The notes: generated from the sequence alone by a model not told the origin. A stretch of DNA of 64,000 nucleotides from Christensenella sp. UBA7588 (GCA_002478945.1 DLKM01000025.1:2322-66321); one strand, 5' to 3'; shown: positions 41,950 to 52,663, counted from the stretch's first letter. Numbers and translations: made by a program.

Positions 41950-43875
41950 TTAGACGATACGTTTGAACATTTTTTCGATGTCGCGAGCGCTGAATGCAAC
42001 GACGGCAGGACGGCCGTGCGGGCATTTCGTAGGAAGATTGCCGTTTTCGTCGACGTAATTTTTGATAACTCTTTCGATTTGCGCTCTCGAAAGCGATTCT
42101 CCGCCTTTTATTGCAGCTTTGCACGCTTGCTGGCAGAGTTTGTCTTTGAGCAACGATTCGAGCGTCAATTCGTTTTCGTTTAGCATATTTGCAAATAATT
42201 CCGAGAAAAATTTTGCAAAATCGATTTTAGAAACGGGTTCGGGTACGGCTTTGATAAGATAACTCGAACCGTTGACTTCGATTTCAAAACCGAGCTTTGT
42301 AAGATTTGGCAAAACTTTGTCAAAATATTCTTCTTCCTCGCCCGTGAGGGACAATTTGTACGGAATCAAAAGCGGTTGCGCAAATTCCGCATTGAATTTT
42401 TTGACGATATTGTCGTAAAGAATGCGCTCGTGTGCGGCGTGTTGGTCGATAATATAAACCAAATCTCCGCGCTCGCAAATAATGTACGTATCGAAAATCT
42501 GCCCTACGATTTTGCCGTCAAAAACAGATATTTGTTCATCGACGGAATCATCGTGTTCCAAAATATGTGGTTTTTTAGAATACTCGGCATCGATGTCAAC
42601 AGATAATAAATTGCTTTTATAACTATTCGCAAAATCCGTATCGTAATAATTTATCGTCGAATCGTTTAACTTTGACGGTTGAATCGGTCGAGTTTGATAA
42701 AAATCGATTCCAGAATAATTTTTAGGTTGAGTTTTTCCGCTGAAAAGTTTTGACGTATCGATATGTGTTTGTTCGTAAACATCGTGTTTTTCAGGTTCGA
42801 CATCGTTTGCCGACGCCAAAATGCCGCTTGTTTTCGGCGTATTTTCGAAGTCTGTGGTCGTGTCGAAGCCGTAAGATACCGTGCTTAAACTTTGAGTAAT
42901 CGTATCCGAAACTGCGTGATACACCGCACTAAAAACGGCTTGTTTGTCTCTGAATCGTACTTCCGTTTTCGACGGATGAACGTTAACGTCCACGTCCTCA
43001 AACGGCATCAATACGTCTACGATAAACATCGGATATGTACGTTTCATAAGAAAATCGGCGTATGCACGCTCCACCGCCGTCTGAATAGTAGCGTCTTGAA
43101 CGGCTCTGCCGTTTACGATAATCGACTGATAAGTGCGATTCGGCTTGGTAAAATCAACGGCAGAAGTATACCCCGTAACTCTGATATTTCCTCTTTGATT
43201 CTCGATAATCGGAAGAAGTCGGTCTGCGTTTTTTGCTCCGTATACCGAATATATTGCGTCCTCGAGGCTTCCGCCTTCGTTGCTTAACAGAACTCCTTCC
43301 TCGTTTGAGAGCGTAACGGAAACGCTCGGATTTGCAAGGATAAGAGTTTTTACTACGTCTTGAATATAATGCAGTTCGCTCGACGCCTTTTTGAGGAATT
43401 TCAATCTTGCCGGCGTATTGAAAAACAAATTTTCGACGCTTATGAGAGTGCCTTCGGAGCGATTGCTTTGTCCCTCCGACGCAACATGACCTGCGCTCAA
43501 CGTGATTTGCGTGGACGATTTTTGTGTTTTGCTTGCCGTAACGAGCGAAACGTTGCTTACGGAAGCAATGCTTGCAAGAGCCTCTCCCCTAAATCCCATA
43601 GTCGAGAGACTGTCAAGGTCCGTAATTTTGCAAAGTTTGCTTGTCGCGTGCGGCAAAAACGCGGTTCTAACGTCCTCTTTTTCGATTCCGATGCCGTTGT
43701 CGCTCACTTGAATCTTATTGAGACCGCCTTCTTCGACGTAAATATCGACGCTCGTTGCTCCTGCGTCTATGGAGTTTTCAACGAGTTCTTTTACGACCGA
43801 CGAGGGGCGTTCCACTACCTCGCCTGCCGAAATCATATTGAAAACGTTTGGTTGTAATATATTGATTTTGCTCAT
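41950..43875 (-). CDS. mutL: DNA mismatch repair protein MutL
   Basis: A 641-residue GHKL ATPase and endonuclease. N-terminal motifs: SAGEVVERPSSVVKELVENSIDAGA, DNGIGI, TMGFRGEALASIASVS. C-terminal endonuclease motif DQHAAHERILYD keeps DQHA..E, with Asp in place of the usual final Glu; QQACKAAIKGGE and CPHGRPAVV supply further metal ligands. So it is the nicking type of MutL, as expected where MutH is absent. The start at 43875 follows GGAGTGAAT; two extra upstream codons are possible. Confidence 0.95.
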   Translation of the reverse strand: MSKINILQPNVFNMISAGEVVERPSSVVKELVENSIDAGATSVDIYVEEGGLNKIQVSDNGIGIEKEDVRTAFLPHATSKLCKITDLDSLSTMGFRGEALASIASVSNVSLVTASKTQKSSTQITLSAGHVASEGQSNRSEGTLISVENLFFNTPARLKFLKKASSELHYIQDVVKTLILANPSVSVTLSNEEGVLLSNEGGSLEDAIYSVYGAKNADRLLPIIENQRGNIRVTGYTSAVDFTKPNRTYQSIIVNGRAVQDATIQTAVERAYADFLMKRTYPMFIVDVLMPFEDVDVNVHPSKTEVRFRDKQAVFSAVYHAVSDTITQSLSTVSYGFDTTTDFENTPKTSGILASANDVEPEKHDVYEQTHIDTSKLFSGKTQPKNYSGIDFYQTRPIQPSKLNDSTINYYDTDFANSYKSNLLSVDIDAEYSKKPHILEHDDSVDEQISVFDGKIVGQIFDTYIICERGDLVYIIDQHAAHERILYDNIVKKFNAEFAQPLLIPYKLSLTGEEEEYFDKVLPNLTKLGFEIEVNGSSYLIKAVPEPVSKIDFAKFFSELFANMLNENELTLESLLKDKLCQQACKAAIKGGESLSRAQIERVIKNYVDENGNLPTKCPHGRPAVVAFSARDIEKMFKRIV

Positions 43876-43893
43876 ATTCACTCCGAAATTTTA

Positions 43894-46524
43894 TCAATCT
43901 TCCAACTGTTTCTTGAGGTCGCTCAAGATTGTCAACGCCTGAAGCGGCGTGAGATTGTTGACGTCCGTATCTCTGATTTGCTTTTCTATCGCGCTTTCGC
44001 CTGCGTCGAAGAAACTTACCTGCGCGGTAACGTTCTTCTTTGCCGAGGAAAGCAACATCTCGTTTGTATCTCTGTTTTTGGAATCTTCCTCAAGAGAATG
44101 CATAATGTTTTTTGCGTGTTCGATAACGGGTTTTGCAACGCCTGCGAGCGATGCGACCTCGATACCGAAACTTTGCGACGCACCGCCTCGCACTATTTTG
44201 TGCAGGAATACGATTGTGTCTCCGACTTGCGATACGAGAACGCGATAATTCTTTACGCCCTCCAAATCCTCGAGTTCGGTAAGTTCGTGGAAATGCGTTG
44301 CGAAAAGAGTTTTTGCTTTAATATTTTTCGTTATGTATTCGAGAACCGCCCACGCGATTGAAAGTCCGTCGAACGTGGACGTGCCTCTGCCGATTTCGTC
44401 GAGAACGAGCAAACTGGAATCGGTTGCATAATTCAAAATGGTCGCAACCTCTATCATTTCCACCATAAACGTACTTTGTCCGCCGCTCAAATCGTCGCTT
44501 GCGCCTATTCTCGTAAATATACGGTCGGTAAGCGAAATTTCCGCAGATTTTGCAGGCACGAAACAGCCGATGTGCGCCATTAACGTAATTATTGCGACTT
44601 GCCTCATATAAGTGCTTTTGCCTGCCATATTTGGACCCGTGATAATCATCGTTCTGTTGTCCGAATCGTCAAGAAGCGTGTCGTTAGGCACATAGGCACC
44701 CTTGTCGAGCAACGTCTCGACAACCGGATGTCTGCCGTCGGATATATTTATGCTCTTGACTTTTTTGTTTATAAGCGGTTTGACGTATTTGTTGGCAACG
44801 GAAACGTTTGCAAACGAAAGCAGACAATCGAGCGTGCTGAGCGCGGTTGCGTTTGACTGCAATTTTGCAAAATTCTCTATGCAAAGCGACTTGAGTTCTC
44901 CGAAAATTTTGTCCTCGAGCATCTGCACGTTTGCCTCTGCGGAGAGGATTTTTTCTTCTAATTCTTTAAGTTCCGCCGTAATATATCTCTCTCCGTTTAC
45001 AAGCGTTTGCTTGCGTTCGTAACGATACGGTACTTTGTCCGTAAAAGACTTCGACACTTCGATATAATATCCGAAAACTTTGTTGTAGCCGACTTTCAGA
45101 GTGCGAATACCCGTTTCGTCTCTTTCTCTTGCTTCGAGATTTGCAAGCCACTCCCTTGCGGACGTCTTTATCGAGCGCATTCCGTCAAGAGTCTCGTCAT
45201 AACCTTTTGCGATGTAACCGCCGTTTTTATAGCTGTTTACTCCGTCTCTGTCGAGCGCGCTTTGAAGCGTGGCGCAAACGGATTTCAAAGAGTCCAAATC
45301 GGCGTTTATATGCTTGAGCATACTCGCTTTTGCCTCTTTCAGTGTGAGTTTTATTTGAGGAATAACCTCGAGCGTATCGCTAATCGACAACAAATCTTTT
45401 GGAGTTGCGTTGCCGTATGCGAGGCGACCGTTCAATCTTTCAAGGTCGCGCGCTTGTTGCAATGCCGCGCCGAGTCGTTCTCTGATTGCTTTGGATTCCG
45501 TCAGGTTTTCGACTGCATCGAGACGAGCGTTAATCTGTTCGCTGTCTTGAAGCGGTTGCTCAATCCATCTTTTGAGCGTGCGCGCGCCCATAGCCGTATT
45601 CGTCTTGTCGAGAACGGACAACAAAGAGCCTTGACGCTTCCCGTCTCTTGCGCGTTGAGTGAGTTCGAGATTCCTGCGAGTGGAATTGTCGAGCATCATA
45701 AACGACTTGTCGTGCAAAAATACGATTTTATTTAATTGTGCGAGCGAACGTTTTTGAGTTTGCGCAAGATATTCGAGCAAACCGCCCGTGGCGCAAACCG
45801 CATAAGGACGATTTTCGATTTCGAAAACCTCCAGCGACGGAACGTTGAACGTAGAGCAAATCTTCTTTGTAGCCACGTTCAATCCGTATGCGAATTGATG
45901 ATAGCAATGCGCCCTCTTTTCGCTCGCTTTGAAGAATTGCGTCTTTTGATATTTTGACAGAAAGTCCTCGTTGCATATAATTTCGCTCGGAGATATGCTT
46001 CCGAGTAAGTTGGACAGTTTGTCGAGATAATTCTCTCCCTCATACTCGTAAACGTTGAACTCGCCCGTGGAAATGTCCGTCCACGCGATTCCGAAAGCGT
46101 TCGATTGAGTGAAAACGGAGCAAAGATAGTTGGACGAACGCTCGTCGAGAATATCTTCTTCCATAACGGTTCCGCTCGAAACGACTCTCACGACGTCACG
46201 TTCCACCAACTCGCCTTTAGCGGTGTTGGCAGGGTCGCTCAACTGTTCGCAAATAGCCACTCTGTAGCCGTTTTCTATAAGTTTTCTTATATAATTGTCG
46301 ACGGCGTGATAAGGCACACCGCACATAGGAGCGCGCTCCCCCAAGCCGCAATCTCTGCCCGTAAGAGTAAGGTCGAGAACGCGCGAAGCAGTCACGGCGT
46401 CGTCAAAAAACATCTCGTAAAAATCTCCGAGTCTGAAAAACAGCAGACAATCGGGATAATTGTCTTTGATGAGAAAATATTTTCTCATCATAGGTGTCAG
46501 TTTATTGCGGTCGATTTCCATCAT
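43894..46524 (-). CDS. mutS: DNA mismatch repair protein MutS
   Basis: An 876-residue mismatch sensor. The mismatch-binding loop FRLGDFYEMFFDDA (about residues 30-43) is intact. Walker A GPNMAGKSTYMRQ, DEIGRGTSTFDGLSIAW and ATHFHELTELE define the ATPase. A C-terminal helical tail (PLQALTILSDLKKQLED) fits the MutL/clamp-interacting end. AGGAGG precedes two consecutive ATG codons. Overlaps miaB by 4 bp and lies 18 bp before mutL. Confidence 0.97.
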   Translation of the reverse strand: MMEIDRNKLTPMMRKYFLIKDNYPDCLLFFRLGDFYEMFFDDAVTASRVLDLTLTGRDCGLGERAPMCGVPYHAVDNYIRKLIENGYRVAICEQLSDPANTAKGELVERDVVRVVSSGTVMEEDILDERSSNYLCSVFTQSNAFGIAWTDISTGEFNVYEYEGENYLDKLSNLLGSISPSEIICNEDFLSKYQKTQFFKASEKRAHCYHQFAYGLNVATKKICSTFNVPSLEVFEIENRPYAVCATGGLLEYLAQTQKRSLAQLNKIVFLHDKSFMMLDNSTRRNLELTQRARDGKRQGSLLSVLDKTNTAMGARTLKRWIEQPLQDSEQINARLDAVENLTESKAIRERLGAALQQARDLERLNGRLAYGNATPKDLLSISDTLEVIPQIKLTLKEAKASMLKHINADLDSLKSVCATLQSALDRDGVNSYKNGGYIAKGYDETLDGMRSIKTSAREWLANLEARERDETGIRTLKVGYNKVFGYYIEVSKSFTDKVPYRYERKQTLVNGERYITAELKELEEKILSAEANVQMLEDKIFGELKSLCIENFAKLQSNATALSTLDCLLSFANVSVANKYVKPLINKKVKSINISDGRHPVVETLLDKGAYVPNDTLLDDSDNRTMIITGPNMAGKSTYMRQVAIITLMAHIGCFVPAKSAEISLTDRIFTRIGASDDLSGGQSTFMVEMIEVATILNYATDSSLLVLDEIGRGTSTFDGLSIAWAVLEYITKNIKAKTLFATHFHELTELEDLEGVKNYRVLVSQVGDTIVFLHKIVRGGASQSFGIEVASLAGVAKPVIEHAKNIMHSLEEDSKNRDTNEMLLSSAKKNVTAQVSFFDAGESAIEKQIRDTDVNNLTPLQALTILSDLKKQLED

Positions 46525-47876
46525 TCAACCTCCTTATGCCCGAAAAGCGAAGCGGACTTGGATTGAGTTATTCTCACGTTGAAAAACTTGCCGATATCGT
46601 CTTTCGTACCCTCGAACGTTACGAGCCTGCCGCCCTCAGTTCTTCCGCATACCATACCTTCGTATTTGGGAGCGACGTCCTCGCACAGGACCTCGAAAAC
46701 TTTGTCTATAAACGTATCCGAAATCTCTTTCGTAATTTTGTTCTGAAGTTTTATAAGCCTTGAAATGCGCTCTTGTTTGATTGCATAAGGAATCTGCTCC
46801 ATCTTTGCGGCAGGAGTGCCTTTTCTCGGAGAATAAATAAAGGTAAACGCATTGCTGTAACGCACTTTTTCCACTATTTCGAGCGTTTTTTGGAAGTCAT
46901 CCTCCGTCTCGGTCGGGAATCCCACCATAATATCCGTCGTAATGCCGATGTCGGGCATACGCTGTCTCAACTTTTCTATGGTTTGAAGATACTTTTCGCT
47001 GTCGTATCTGCGATTCATATTTGCAAGCACCTTGTCGGAACCTGCTTGAATGGGCAGATGCAGATTGTTGCAAATCTTGCTCGATGTTGCCATTGCGTCG
47101 ATAATATCGTCGTTCAAATCCTTCGGATGCGAAGTCATAAATCTTACGCGGAATTTTCCTTCGATTTTGTCGATTTCACGCAACAAATTTGCAAAATTTA
47201 CGTTTTCGTCGTCAACGTCGTTTCCGTATGAATTGACGTTTTGACCGAGCAACGTAATCTCTTTGTAGCCCTCTGCGACGCACTTTTTCACTTCGTCGAG
47301 AACGCTGTTCATATCTCTTGAAACTTCCCTTCCTCTGACGTACGGGACGATGCAATATGTGCAGAAATTGTTGCATCCGTAGATAATGTTTATCCACGCG
47401 TTCGGAAAACTCGTTCTCGTCTGCGGAGTTTTCTCGTCGATTTCGAGATAATTTTGAGGTTGGACGGTATCGAAGCAACGATATTTTTTGTCGTTTCTCT
47501 TTTTTATACGGGAACGAGCCTCTTTGACTTTGGTTATCTCGTCTCCGAGTTCGGCAATATTTCTCGTGCCGAGAACGATGTCGACGTACGGGTATCTTTC
47601 TTTCAGACTTTCCGAAACGCCTTCTTGTTGCGGCATACATCCCACGACAGCCAAAATAAGGTCGGGATTACGTTTTTTCTCGGCTTTGGTTACGCCGATA
47701 TTGCCGAGCGCTCTGCGCTCCGCCGTGTCTCTTATGCAACAAGTATTGAAAACTATCACGTCGGGATTCTCTCCGTCGGGACAATCGGCGTATCCCATTT
47801 TTTCGAGTATGCCCGCAATTTTTTCACTTTCGTGAACGTTCATCTGACATCCGTATGTATTGATTTTGTAAAACAT
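46521..47876 (-). CDS. miaB: tRNA-2-methylthio-N6-dimethylallyladenosine synthase
   Basis: A 451-residue radical SAM methylthiotransferase. N-terminal cluster cysteines lie in TYGCQMNVHESE, NTCCIRD and VVGCMPQQ. The radical SAM motif is CNNFCTYCIVPYVRGRE (about 149-165). A TRAM domain closes the protein. It converts the MiaA product to ms2i6A. First gene of the operon, with its promoter at 47944-47972. Confidence 0.96.
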   Translation of the reverse strand: MFYKINTYGCQMNVHESEKIAGILEKMGYADCPDGENPDVIVFNTCCIRDTAERRALGNIGVTKAEKKRNPDLILAVVGCMPQQEGVSESLKERYPYVDIVLGTRNIAELGDEITKVKEARSRIKKRNDKKYRCFDTVQPQNYLEIDEKTPQTRTSFPNAWINIIYGCNNFCTYCIVPYVRGREVSRDMNSVLDEVKKCVAEGYKEITLLGQNVNSYGNDVDDENVNFANLLREIDKIEGKFRVRFMTSHPKDLNDDIIDAMATSSKICNNLHLPIQAGSDKVLANMNRRYDSEKYLQTIEKLRQRMPDIGITTDIMVGFPTETEDDFQKTLEIVEKVRYSNAFTFIYSPRKGTPAAKMEQIPYAIKQERISRLIKLQNKITKEISDTFIDKVFEVLCEDVAPKYEGMVCGRTEGGRLVTFEGTKDDIGKFFNVRITQSKSASLFGHKEVE

Positions 47877-47943
47877 CGTATTCTCCTAATATGACGTCGT
47901 CTTTCGTATGTGCGCGTATGCGCGATTCTATATCCAAAAAATT

Positions 47944-47972
47944 ATTATACATAAAAAAAGCGCATAAAACAA
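47944..47972 (-). promoter_or_regulatory. Promoter of miaB-mutS-mutL-miaA-ynbB
   Basis: On the - strand: TTGTTT, 17-bp spacer, TATAAT. It lies about 65 bp before miaB and just upstream of the divergent PBP gene, so the two units share a short control region. Confidence 0.65.
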
Positions 47973-47983
47973 TAATAATTTTG

Positions 47984-50254
47984 ATGAAAAACGACCGAAA
48001 AATCAAAAAACTTCTTCCGGACGAGCAAAAACGCAAAAAACGTAAAAAAATAGTACTGACTATCGTCCTCGTTTTGACGTTGATGCCGATTCTCGCAGTT
48101 GCGATTTCGGCGGCAGGCTTCGCAATATGGGCGGACGGAGTATCTCTTGACCGCACTCTACTGCCTACTGCAACCGCAAAACCCGTATTTTACGATATAA
48201 ACAACGACAAAATCGATTATCTGACCGACGATTATTTAACGAAAGACGAAATTCCGCAAAATCTTAAAAACGCTTTCGTCGCATTAGAGGACAAGCGTTT
48301 TTATTCACATAAAGGATACGACCCGATAAGAATCGGCGGCGCAATGTTAAGCAATATCAAATCGCATTCGGTAAAAGAAGGCGCGTCCACGATAACCCAA
48401 CAACTCGTCAAAAACACGCATTTGAGCAACGAGCGGACTTTTCAGAGAAAACTCAACGAAATCGCGATAGCGCGAAAAGTCGAAAAAGAATATTCAAAAG
48501 ACGAAATACTTGCGATGTATTTAAGCGTAATTTACTTCGGAAACGGTGCTTACGGCGTAAAACAAGCGTCACAACTGTATTTTGACAAAGAGATAGACGA
48601 ATTGTCTTTGCAAGAGTGCGCCACGCTTGCAGGCATAGTTAAAAATCCGAGCAAATACTCGCCTTTTGCAAAAGAAGCAGATTGCGTCGCAAGACGAAAC
48701 CTTACTCTCGAGATAATGCGCAAAGAAGGATATATCGACGACGAAGAATGCGCAAAAGCGTCCGCGACTCCTATAACTAAGTCGCAAAAAGACAAAAAAG
48801 CGAAAAACGGGAGCGGATTTTGCGACGCATACGTCAAAAAAGTAATAGACGAGGTGTGCGATTCTTTGGGAATAACCAAATATCAGCTTAACAATTCGGG
48901 ATATAAGATTTACACCAACCTCAACGTCGAATTGCAGAAAAGTTTATATAATAACGCGCTTAATTCGTCGTTGCGCGAAAACGACGACGTTGAAAGCGTT
49001 CAAATCGTTGCCGACAACGAAAACAACGCAATCGTCGCATATTACTCGACGTTACCCTACGACGTCAAAAGACAGGCAGGCTCGATTATGAAGCCCGTTG
49101 CGGTATACGCACCTGCGATAGATATGAATATCGTATCGCTTTCTACTCCAGTCATAGACGAAAAAATCGATTATTCGGGTTATAGTCCGTCAAATTTCAA
49201 CGACGTGTATCTCGGAGAAACCACCGTAAGACAAGCGATTCAAAAATCGCTCAACAGCGTTGCCGTCAAGACGTTAAGTTACGTCGGAATAGACAATAGT
49301 GCCAAATACATTTCTAATTTTGGGCTAAAATTAGAATACTCTGACCATAATTTTACCATTGCGCTCGGTGCAACGTCGAAAGGAGTATCTCCTCTTTCTA
49401 TGACGGACGCATACTGCACTTTCGCAAACGAAGGCGCATTTTGCAAAAGCAGTTTTATAAAACGCATAACGGATAACGGAACAAAAATATATGAACCCGA
49501 CAAACAAAAAACGAAAGTCGTCAAGGTTTCGACCGCAAACATCGTTACCGACGCGCTTATAGATACCGTCAAAGACGGAACTGCGCGCACGTTGTCTGCG
49601 CTTCCCTTCGAAGTTGCGGCAAAGACAGGCACGGCGCAACGCTCCGACGGCAAAAACAGCGACGCTTGGTGTATGAGTTATAACGAAGCATATACGGTGT
49701 GCGTATGGCACGGAAACGACGTCGGAATAAACGAAAGAGGCGGTGGTTACCCTGCGCAAAACAACAAAGAGATTTGGAAAGCGATTTCAAAGCAATCGAA
49801 TCAGCCTCAAAAGTTTGCTCACGACAACGAAATAGAATACAAAGACATAGACACCTATGCGTTGCAAAGCAAAAAACAAGTTCTGCTTGCAACGGAAAAC
49901 ACCCCTGTAGAATACCGAAAACGCGAGGTTTTCCCTGTAGGTTCTTTCATCGAACAATCGGATTGTTTCGATGCCGTAAACGACTTTGATTTTCAAGCCG
50001 TCGCAAACGCAAATCGAGTCGTCTTGACGTTAGACACCCAAAAAATATACACTTACAGAATTTACCGAACGGATATTTTCGGTCAGACGCTCTTGTGCGA
50101 ATTAAGCAACGACGAAAGCGTTCAAAAAGAGATTTACGACACTCCTCTTGCATTTTATAATCTCGTTGAATATCGTATAGAGTGTTTCGTTACCGCAAAT
50201 CCGCAAGCCTTGAGCGCAATCGTCAAACAAGTTTACGTCGATGACAATCTTTAA
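47984..50254 (+). CDS. Class A penicillin-binding protein (transglycosylase/transpeptidase)
   Basis: About 756 residues. A cytoplasmic Lys/Arg-rich stretch leads one membrane helix (VLTIVLVLTLMPILAVAI). The GT51 domain has VALEDKRFYSHKGYDP with the catalytic Glu, GASTITQQLVKN and RKLNEIAIARKVEKEY. The transpeptidase has SIMK (SxxK), SLN (SxN) and KTGTA (KTG). A C-terminal beta-rich extension follows. The start at 47984 is chosen for the normal basic N-terminus; no strong ribosome site is seen, and two ATG codons upstream (47918, 47891) remain possible. The only + strand gene in the right arm. Confidence 0.92.
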   Translation: MKNDRKIKKLLPDEQKRKKRKKIVLTIVLVLTLMPILAVAISAAGFAIWADGVSLDRTLLPTATAKPVFYDINNDKIDYLTDDYLTKDEIPQNLKNAFVALEDKRFYSHKGYDPIRIGGAMLSNIKSHSVKEGASTITQQLVKNTHLSNERTFQRKLNEIAIARKVEKEYSKDEILAMYLSVIYFGNGAYGVKQASQLYFDKEIDELSLQECATLAGIVKNPSKYSPFAKEADCVARRNLTLEIMRKEGYIDDEECAKASATPITKSQKDKKAKNGSGFCDAYVKKVIDEVCDSLGITKYQLNNSGYKIYTNLNVELQKSLYNNALNSSLRENDDVESVQIVADNENNAIVAYYSTLPYDVKRQAGSIMKPVAVYAPAIDMNIVSLSTPVIDEKIDYSGYSPSNFNDVYLGETTVRQAIQKSLNSVAVKTLSYVGIDNSAKYISNFGLKLEYSDHNFTIALGATSKGVSPLSMTDAYCTFANEGAFCKSSFIKRITDNGTKIYEPDKQKTKVVKVSTANIVTDALIDTVKDGTARTLSALPFEVAAKTGTAQRSDGKNSDAWCMSYNEAYTVCVWHGNDVGINERGGGYPAQNNKEIWKAISKQSNQPQKFAHDNEIEYKDIDTYALQSKKQVLLATENTPVEYRKREVFPVGSFIEQSDCFDAVNDFDFQAVANANRVVLTLDTQKIYTYRIYRTDIFGQTLLCELSNDESVQKEIYDTPLAFYNLVEYRIECFVTANPQALSAIVKQVYVDDNL

Positions 50255-50276
50255 TAACGCAAACGATACCAAACGT

Positions 50277-50306
50277 AAAAAACCGTAGCAAACGCCACGG
50301 TTTTTT
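50277..50306. terminator. Bidirectional terminator between PBP and thiI
   Basis: AAAAAACCGT, loop AGCAAACGCC, ACGGTTTTTT, between two converging genes. Confidence 0.85.
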
Positions 50307-50333
50307 CGTTTATTATTCCGAAATCGGAAACTC

Positions 50334-51512
50334 TCAGACTATTTCTATCCCCTCAACCGCTTTTTTGACGAGAGCGTCGATGTCCATTGCTTTTTCCGCC
50401 TCTCTGACTCTGTCGAGTTTCGGATGTATGGCAGGATTCTTTGGCAAGAATATCGTGCAACAATCTTCAAACGGTTCAATCGAAGTCTCGTAAGTGCCGA
50501 TTTTTCTTGCGAGTGCCATCGTTTCTTCTTTATCGAAAGCAACGAGCGGCCTGAAAATAGGAAGTCCCGCGCAATCTTCGGTGGAAGTCATACTTTCAAC
50601 CGTTTGCGACGCGACCTGACCGAGGCTTTCGCCCGTAATTATCGCTTTGCACTCCGTATTGTTTGCGACTATCGTTGCGATGCGCATCATAAATCTGCGC
50701 ATTATCGTAATCATAAATTTGGCAGGACAAACTCTGTGAATCTCCATTTGAATCTCGGTAAACGGCACAATATAAAGTTTTATATCGGTGGCGTATTTGC
50801 TTACGATATTGCGAAGTTCGATAACTTTTTCTTTTGCTCTTTCCGACGTATAAGGCGGCGAGCAGAAATGTATAGCGCAAAGTTTCATTCCTCTTTTTGC
50901 CATCATATACGCCGCAACGGGAGAATCTATACCGCCCGAAAGCAACATAAGTCCTTTGCTCGAACAGCCGACTGGAAGTCCGCCTGCGCCGGCAATAACA
51001 TCGCTGAATACAAACGAAAATCCGTTTTCTCTTATATCCACCATAAAATCGTAATCGAAATCGGTCAAATCCACCTTAAACGAGGTGTTTGCAAGCACGA
51101 CTCCGCCGAGTTCCGCGGCAATTTCATAGGAGGCTTTCGGAATGCGTTTGTCCGCGCGCTTTACGGTTACTCTGAATTTTGCACTCTTAAGCACGCATTC
51201 TTCTTCCGTACGCACAGCCAAATCTTTTAAGCACGCTTTTATATCGCAAAAACCTTGCTCCGCTTTGGTTTCGACCTTATACGCAATCGAAAGCGAGTAA
51301 ATTCCGAACACTTTTTTAAGACGTTCGACAATCTCCGCTTCGTCGTCGACGTCGAAATTTTCAACAAAATACCTGCCTTGCGAGCGCGTGAAATCAAATT
51401 TCAAGCCGTAAAGCGAATGTTTGATGTTCTTGATAAGCAGGCTTTCAAAGTAATCGCGATTTTTGCCTTTGAGAAAAATCTCTCCGTAGCGAATTATAAT
51501 AACTTTTTGCAT
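50334..51512 (-). CDS. thiI: tRNA 4-thiouridine synthetase ThiI
   Basis: A 392-residue enzyme. The N-terminal ferredoxin-like and THUMP domains (about 1-165) bind tRNA; the PP-loop LLSGGIDSPVAAYMM (about 192-206) binds ATP. No C-terminal rhodanese domain, as is usual in Bacillota, where a dedicated cysteine desulfurase supplies sulfur. That partner is the next gene upstream, 5 bp away. Confidence 0.95.
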   Translation of the reverse strand: MQKVIIIRYGEIFLKGKNRDYFESLLIKNIKHSLYGLKFDFTRSQGRYFVENFDVDDEAEIVERLKKVFGIYSLSIAYKVETKAEQGFCDIKACLKDLAVRTEEECVLKSAKFRVTVKRADKRIPKASYEIAAELGGVVLANTSFKVDLTDFDYDFMVDIRENGFSFVFSDVIAGAGGLPVGCSSKGLMLLSGGIDSPVAAYMMAKRGMKLCAIHFCSPPYTSERAKEKVIELRNIVSKYATDIKLYIVPFTEIQMEIHRVCPAKFMITIMRRFMMRIATIVANNTECKAIITGESLGQVASQTVESMTSTEDCAGLPIFRPLVAFDKEETMALARKIGTYETSIEPFEDCCTIFLPKNPAIHPKLDRVREAEKAMDIDALVKKAVEGIEIV

Positions 51513-51517
51513 ATATC

Positions 51518-52663
51518 CTATATCCTTTTGTATTCGGTAAGTTTTTTAAGGCTGTTCTTTATTGTGTCGACGATAAAGTCCACGTCGCTTGTATCGTTTT
51601 CATAAGACGTACTGAATCTGATTATTCCGTCTCTATGGCTTTCGTCAAGCCCCAAAAGCGACTTAAATCTGCTCTCGTGATGTGACGAACAAGCCGAGCC
51701 GATGCCGACGAGAATACCTTTGTCCTCTATATCGTGAAGAAGCACTTCGCCTCTGACGTTTTTGAAAGCGACCGTCAAAATACTCTCTGCGCAAGCGTCT
51801 TTCGGAGACACGACGACAACATCGTCGATTTCCTTTTCGAGTTTTTCGAGCAACACGTTCTTAAATGCGGCTTTTTTCGCAATATCGTCTGCAAAAGATT
51901 GAAAGCAAATCTCGACTGCTTTTGCAAAACCTAATATGCAAGGCGCGTTTTCCGTACCCGAGCGGAATCCTTTTTCCTGACCGCCACCGTACAAAAGCGG
52001 CTTGACAGGCGTTCCTTTTTTGACAAACAGTCCGCCTATGCCCTTCGGTCCGTGTATTTTGTGAGCGGAAATCGAGTATAAATCAACGTCAAGCGCACGC
52101 AAATTTACTTTTATTTTTCCGAAAGCCTGCACTCCGTCGCTGTGAAAAACCGCGTTAGGCGCAAATTTTCTCGTAAGTTTTACAAGTCGCGCAATATCGT
52201 TGATTGCGCCCGTCTCGTTGCTGACGTGCATAATCGACACAAGCGAAACGTTGTCGTTTAGAAGATTCTTAAACTCGTCTACGTCAACGGAACCGTCGGT
52301 TTTAATAGGCGCGAATACGACGTCGAAGCCCTGCGCGGAAAGTTGATTTGCGCTATTGATGATTGCGTCGTGTTCTCCGAGCCCTACGATGATTCTGCTA
52401 CCTTTGGGCTTTCTCGTGCAGAACAGAGCCGTATTGTCCGATTCCGTACCGCCCGACGTAAAATAAAGTTCTCCGTCGGGAGCGTGCAATGCGTTTTTTA
52501 TGCTTTCTCTTGCGTTTTTAATTTTGACAGACAACTGCACGGACGGTTTATAAAGAGCCGACGGGTTGAAAAAATCGTCCACGCTTTCTTTCATAATCGC
52601 GGACGCCACGTCGGGATATATTTTCGTCGTTGCGGCGTTGTCAAGATATATCAATTTATCCAT
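51518..52663 (-). CDS. Cysteine desulfurase (NifS/IscS type), probable ThiI partner
   Basis: A 381-residue PLP enzyme. LDNAATTKIYPDV at the start, FTSGGTESDN, FHSDGVQAFGK and SAHKIHGPKGIGG with the PLP lysine, and the catalytic Cys in GIGSACSS (about 328). It takes sulfur from cysteine as a persulfide. Adjacency to thiI points to 4-thiouridine or thiamine sulfur delivery (NifZ-like role); the exact partner is inference. Confidence 0.93.
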   Translation of the reverse strand: MDKLIYLDNAATTKIYPDVASAIMKESVDDFFNPSALYKPSVQLSVKIKNARESIKNALHAPDGELYFTSGGTESDNTALFCTRKPKGSRIIVGLGEHDAIINSANQLSAQGFDVVFAPIKTDGSVDVDEFKNLLNDNVSLVSIMHVSNETGAINDIARLVKLTRKFAPNAVFHSDGVQAFGKIKVNLRALDVDLYSISAHKIHGPKGIGGLFVKKGTPVKPLLYGGGQEKGFRSGTENAPCILGFAKAVEICFQSFADDIAKKAAFKNVLLEKLEKEIDDVVVVSPKDACAESILTVAFKNVRGEVLLHDIEDKGILVGIGSACSSHHESRFKSLLGLDESHRDGIIRFSTSYENDTSDVDFIVDTIKNSLKKLTEYKRI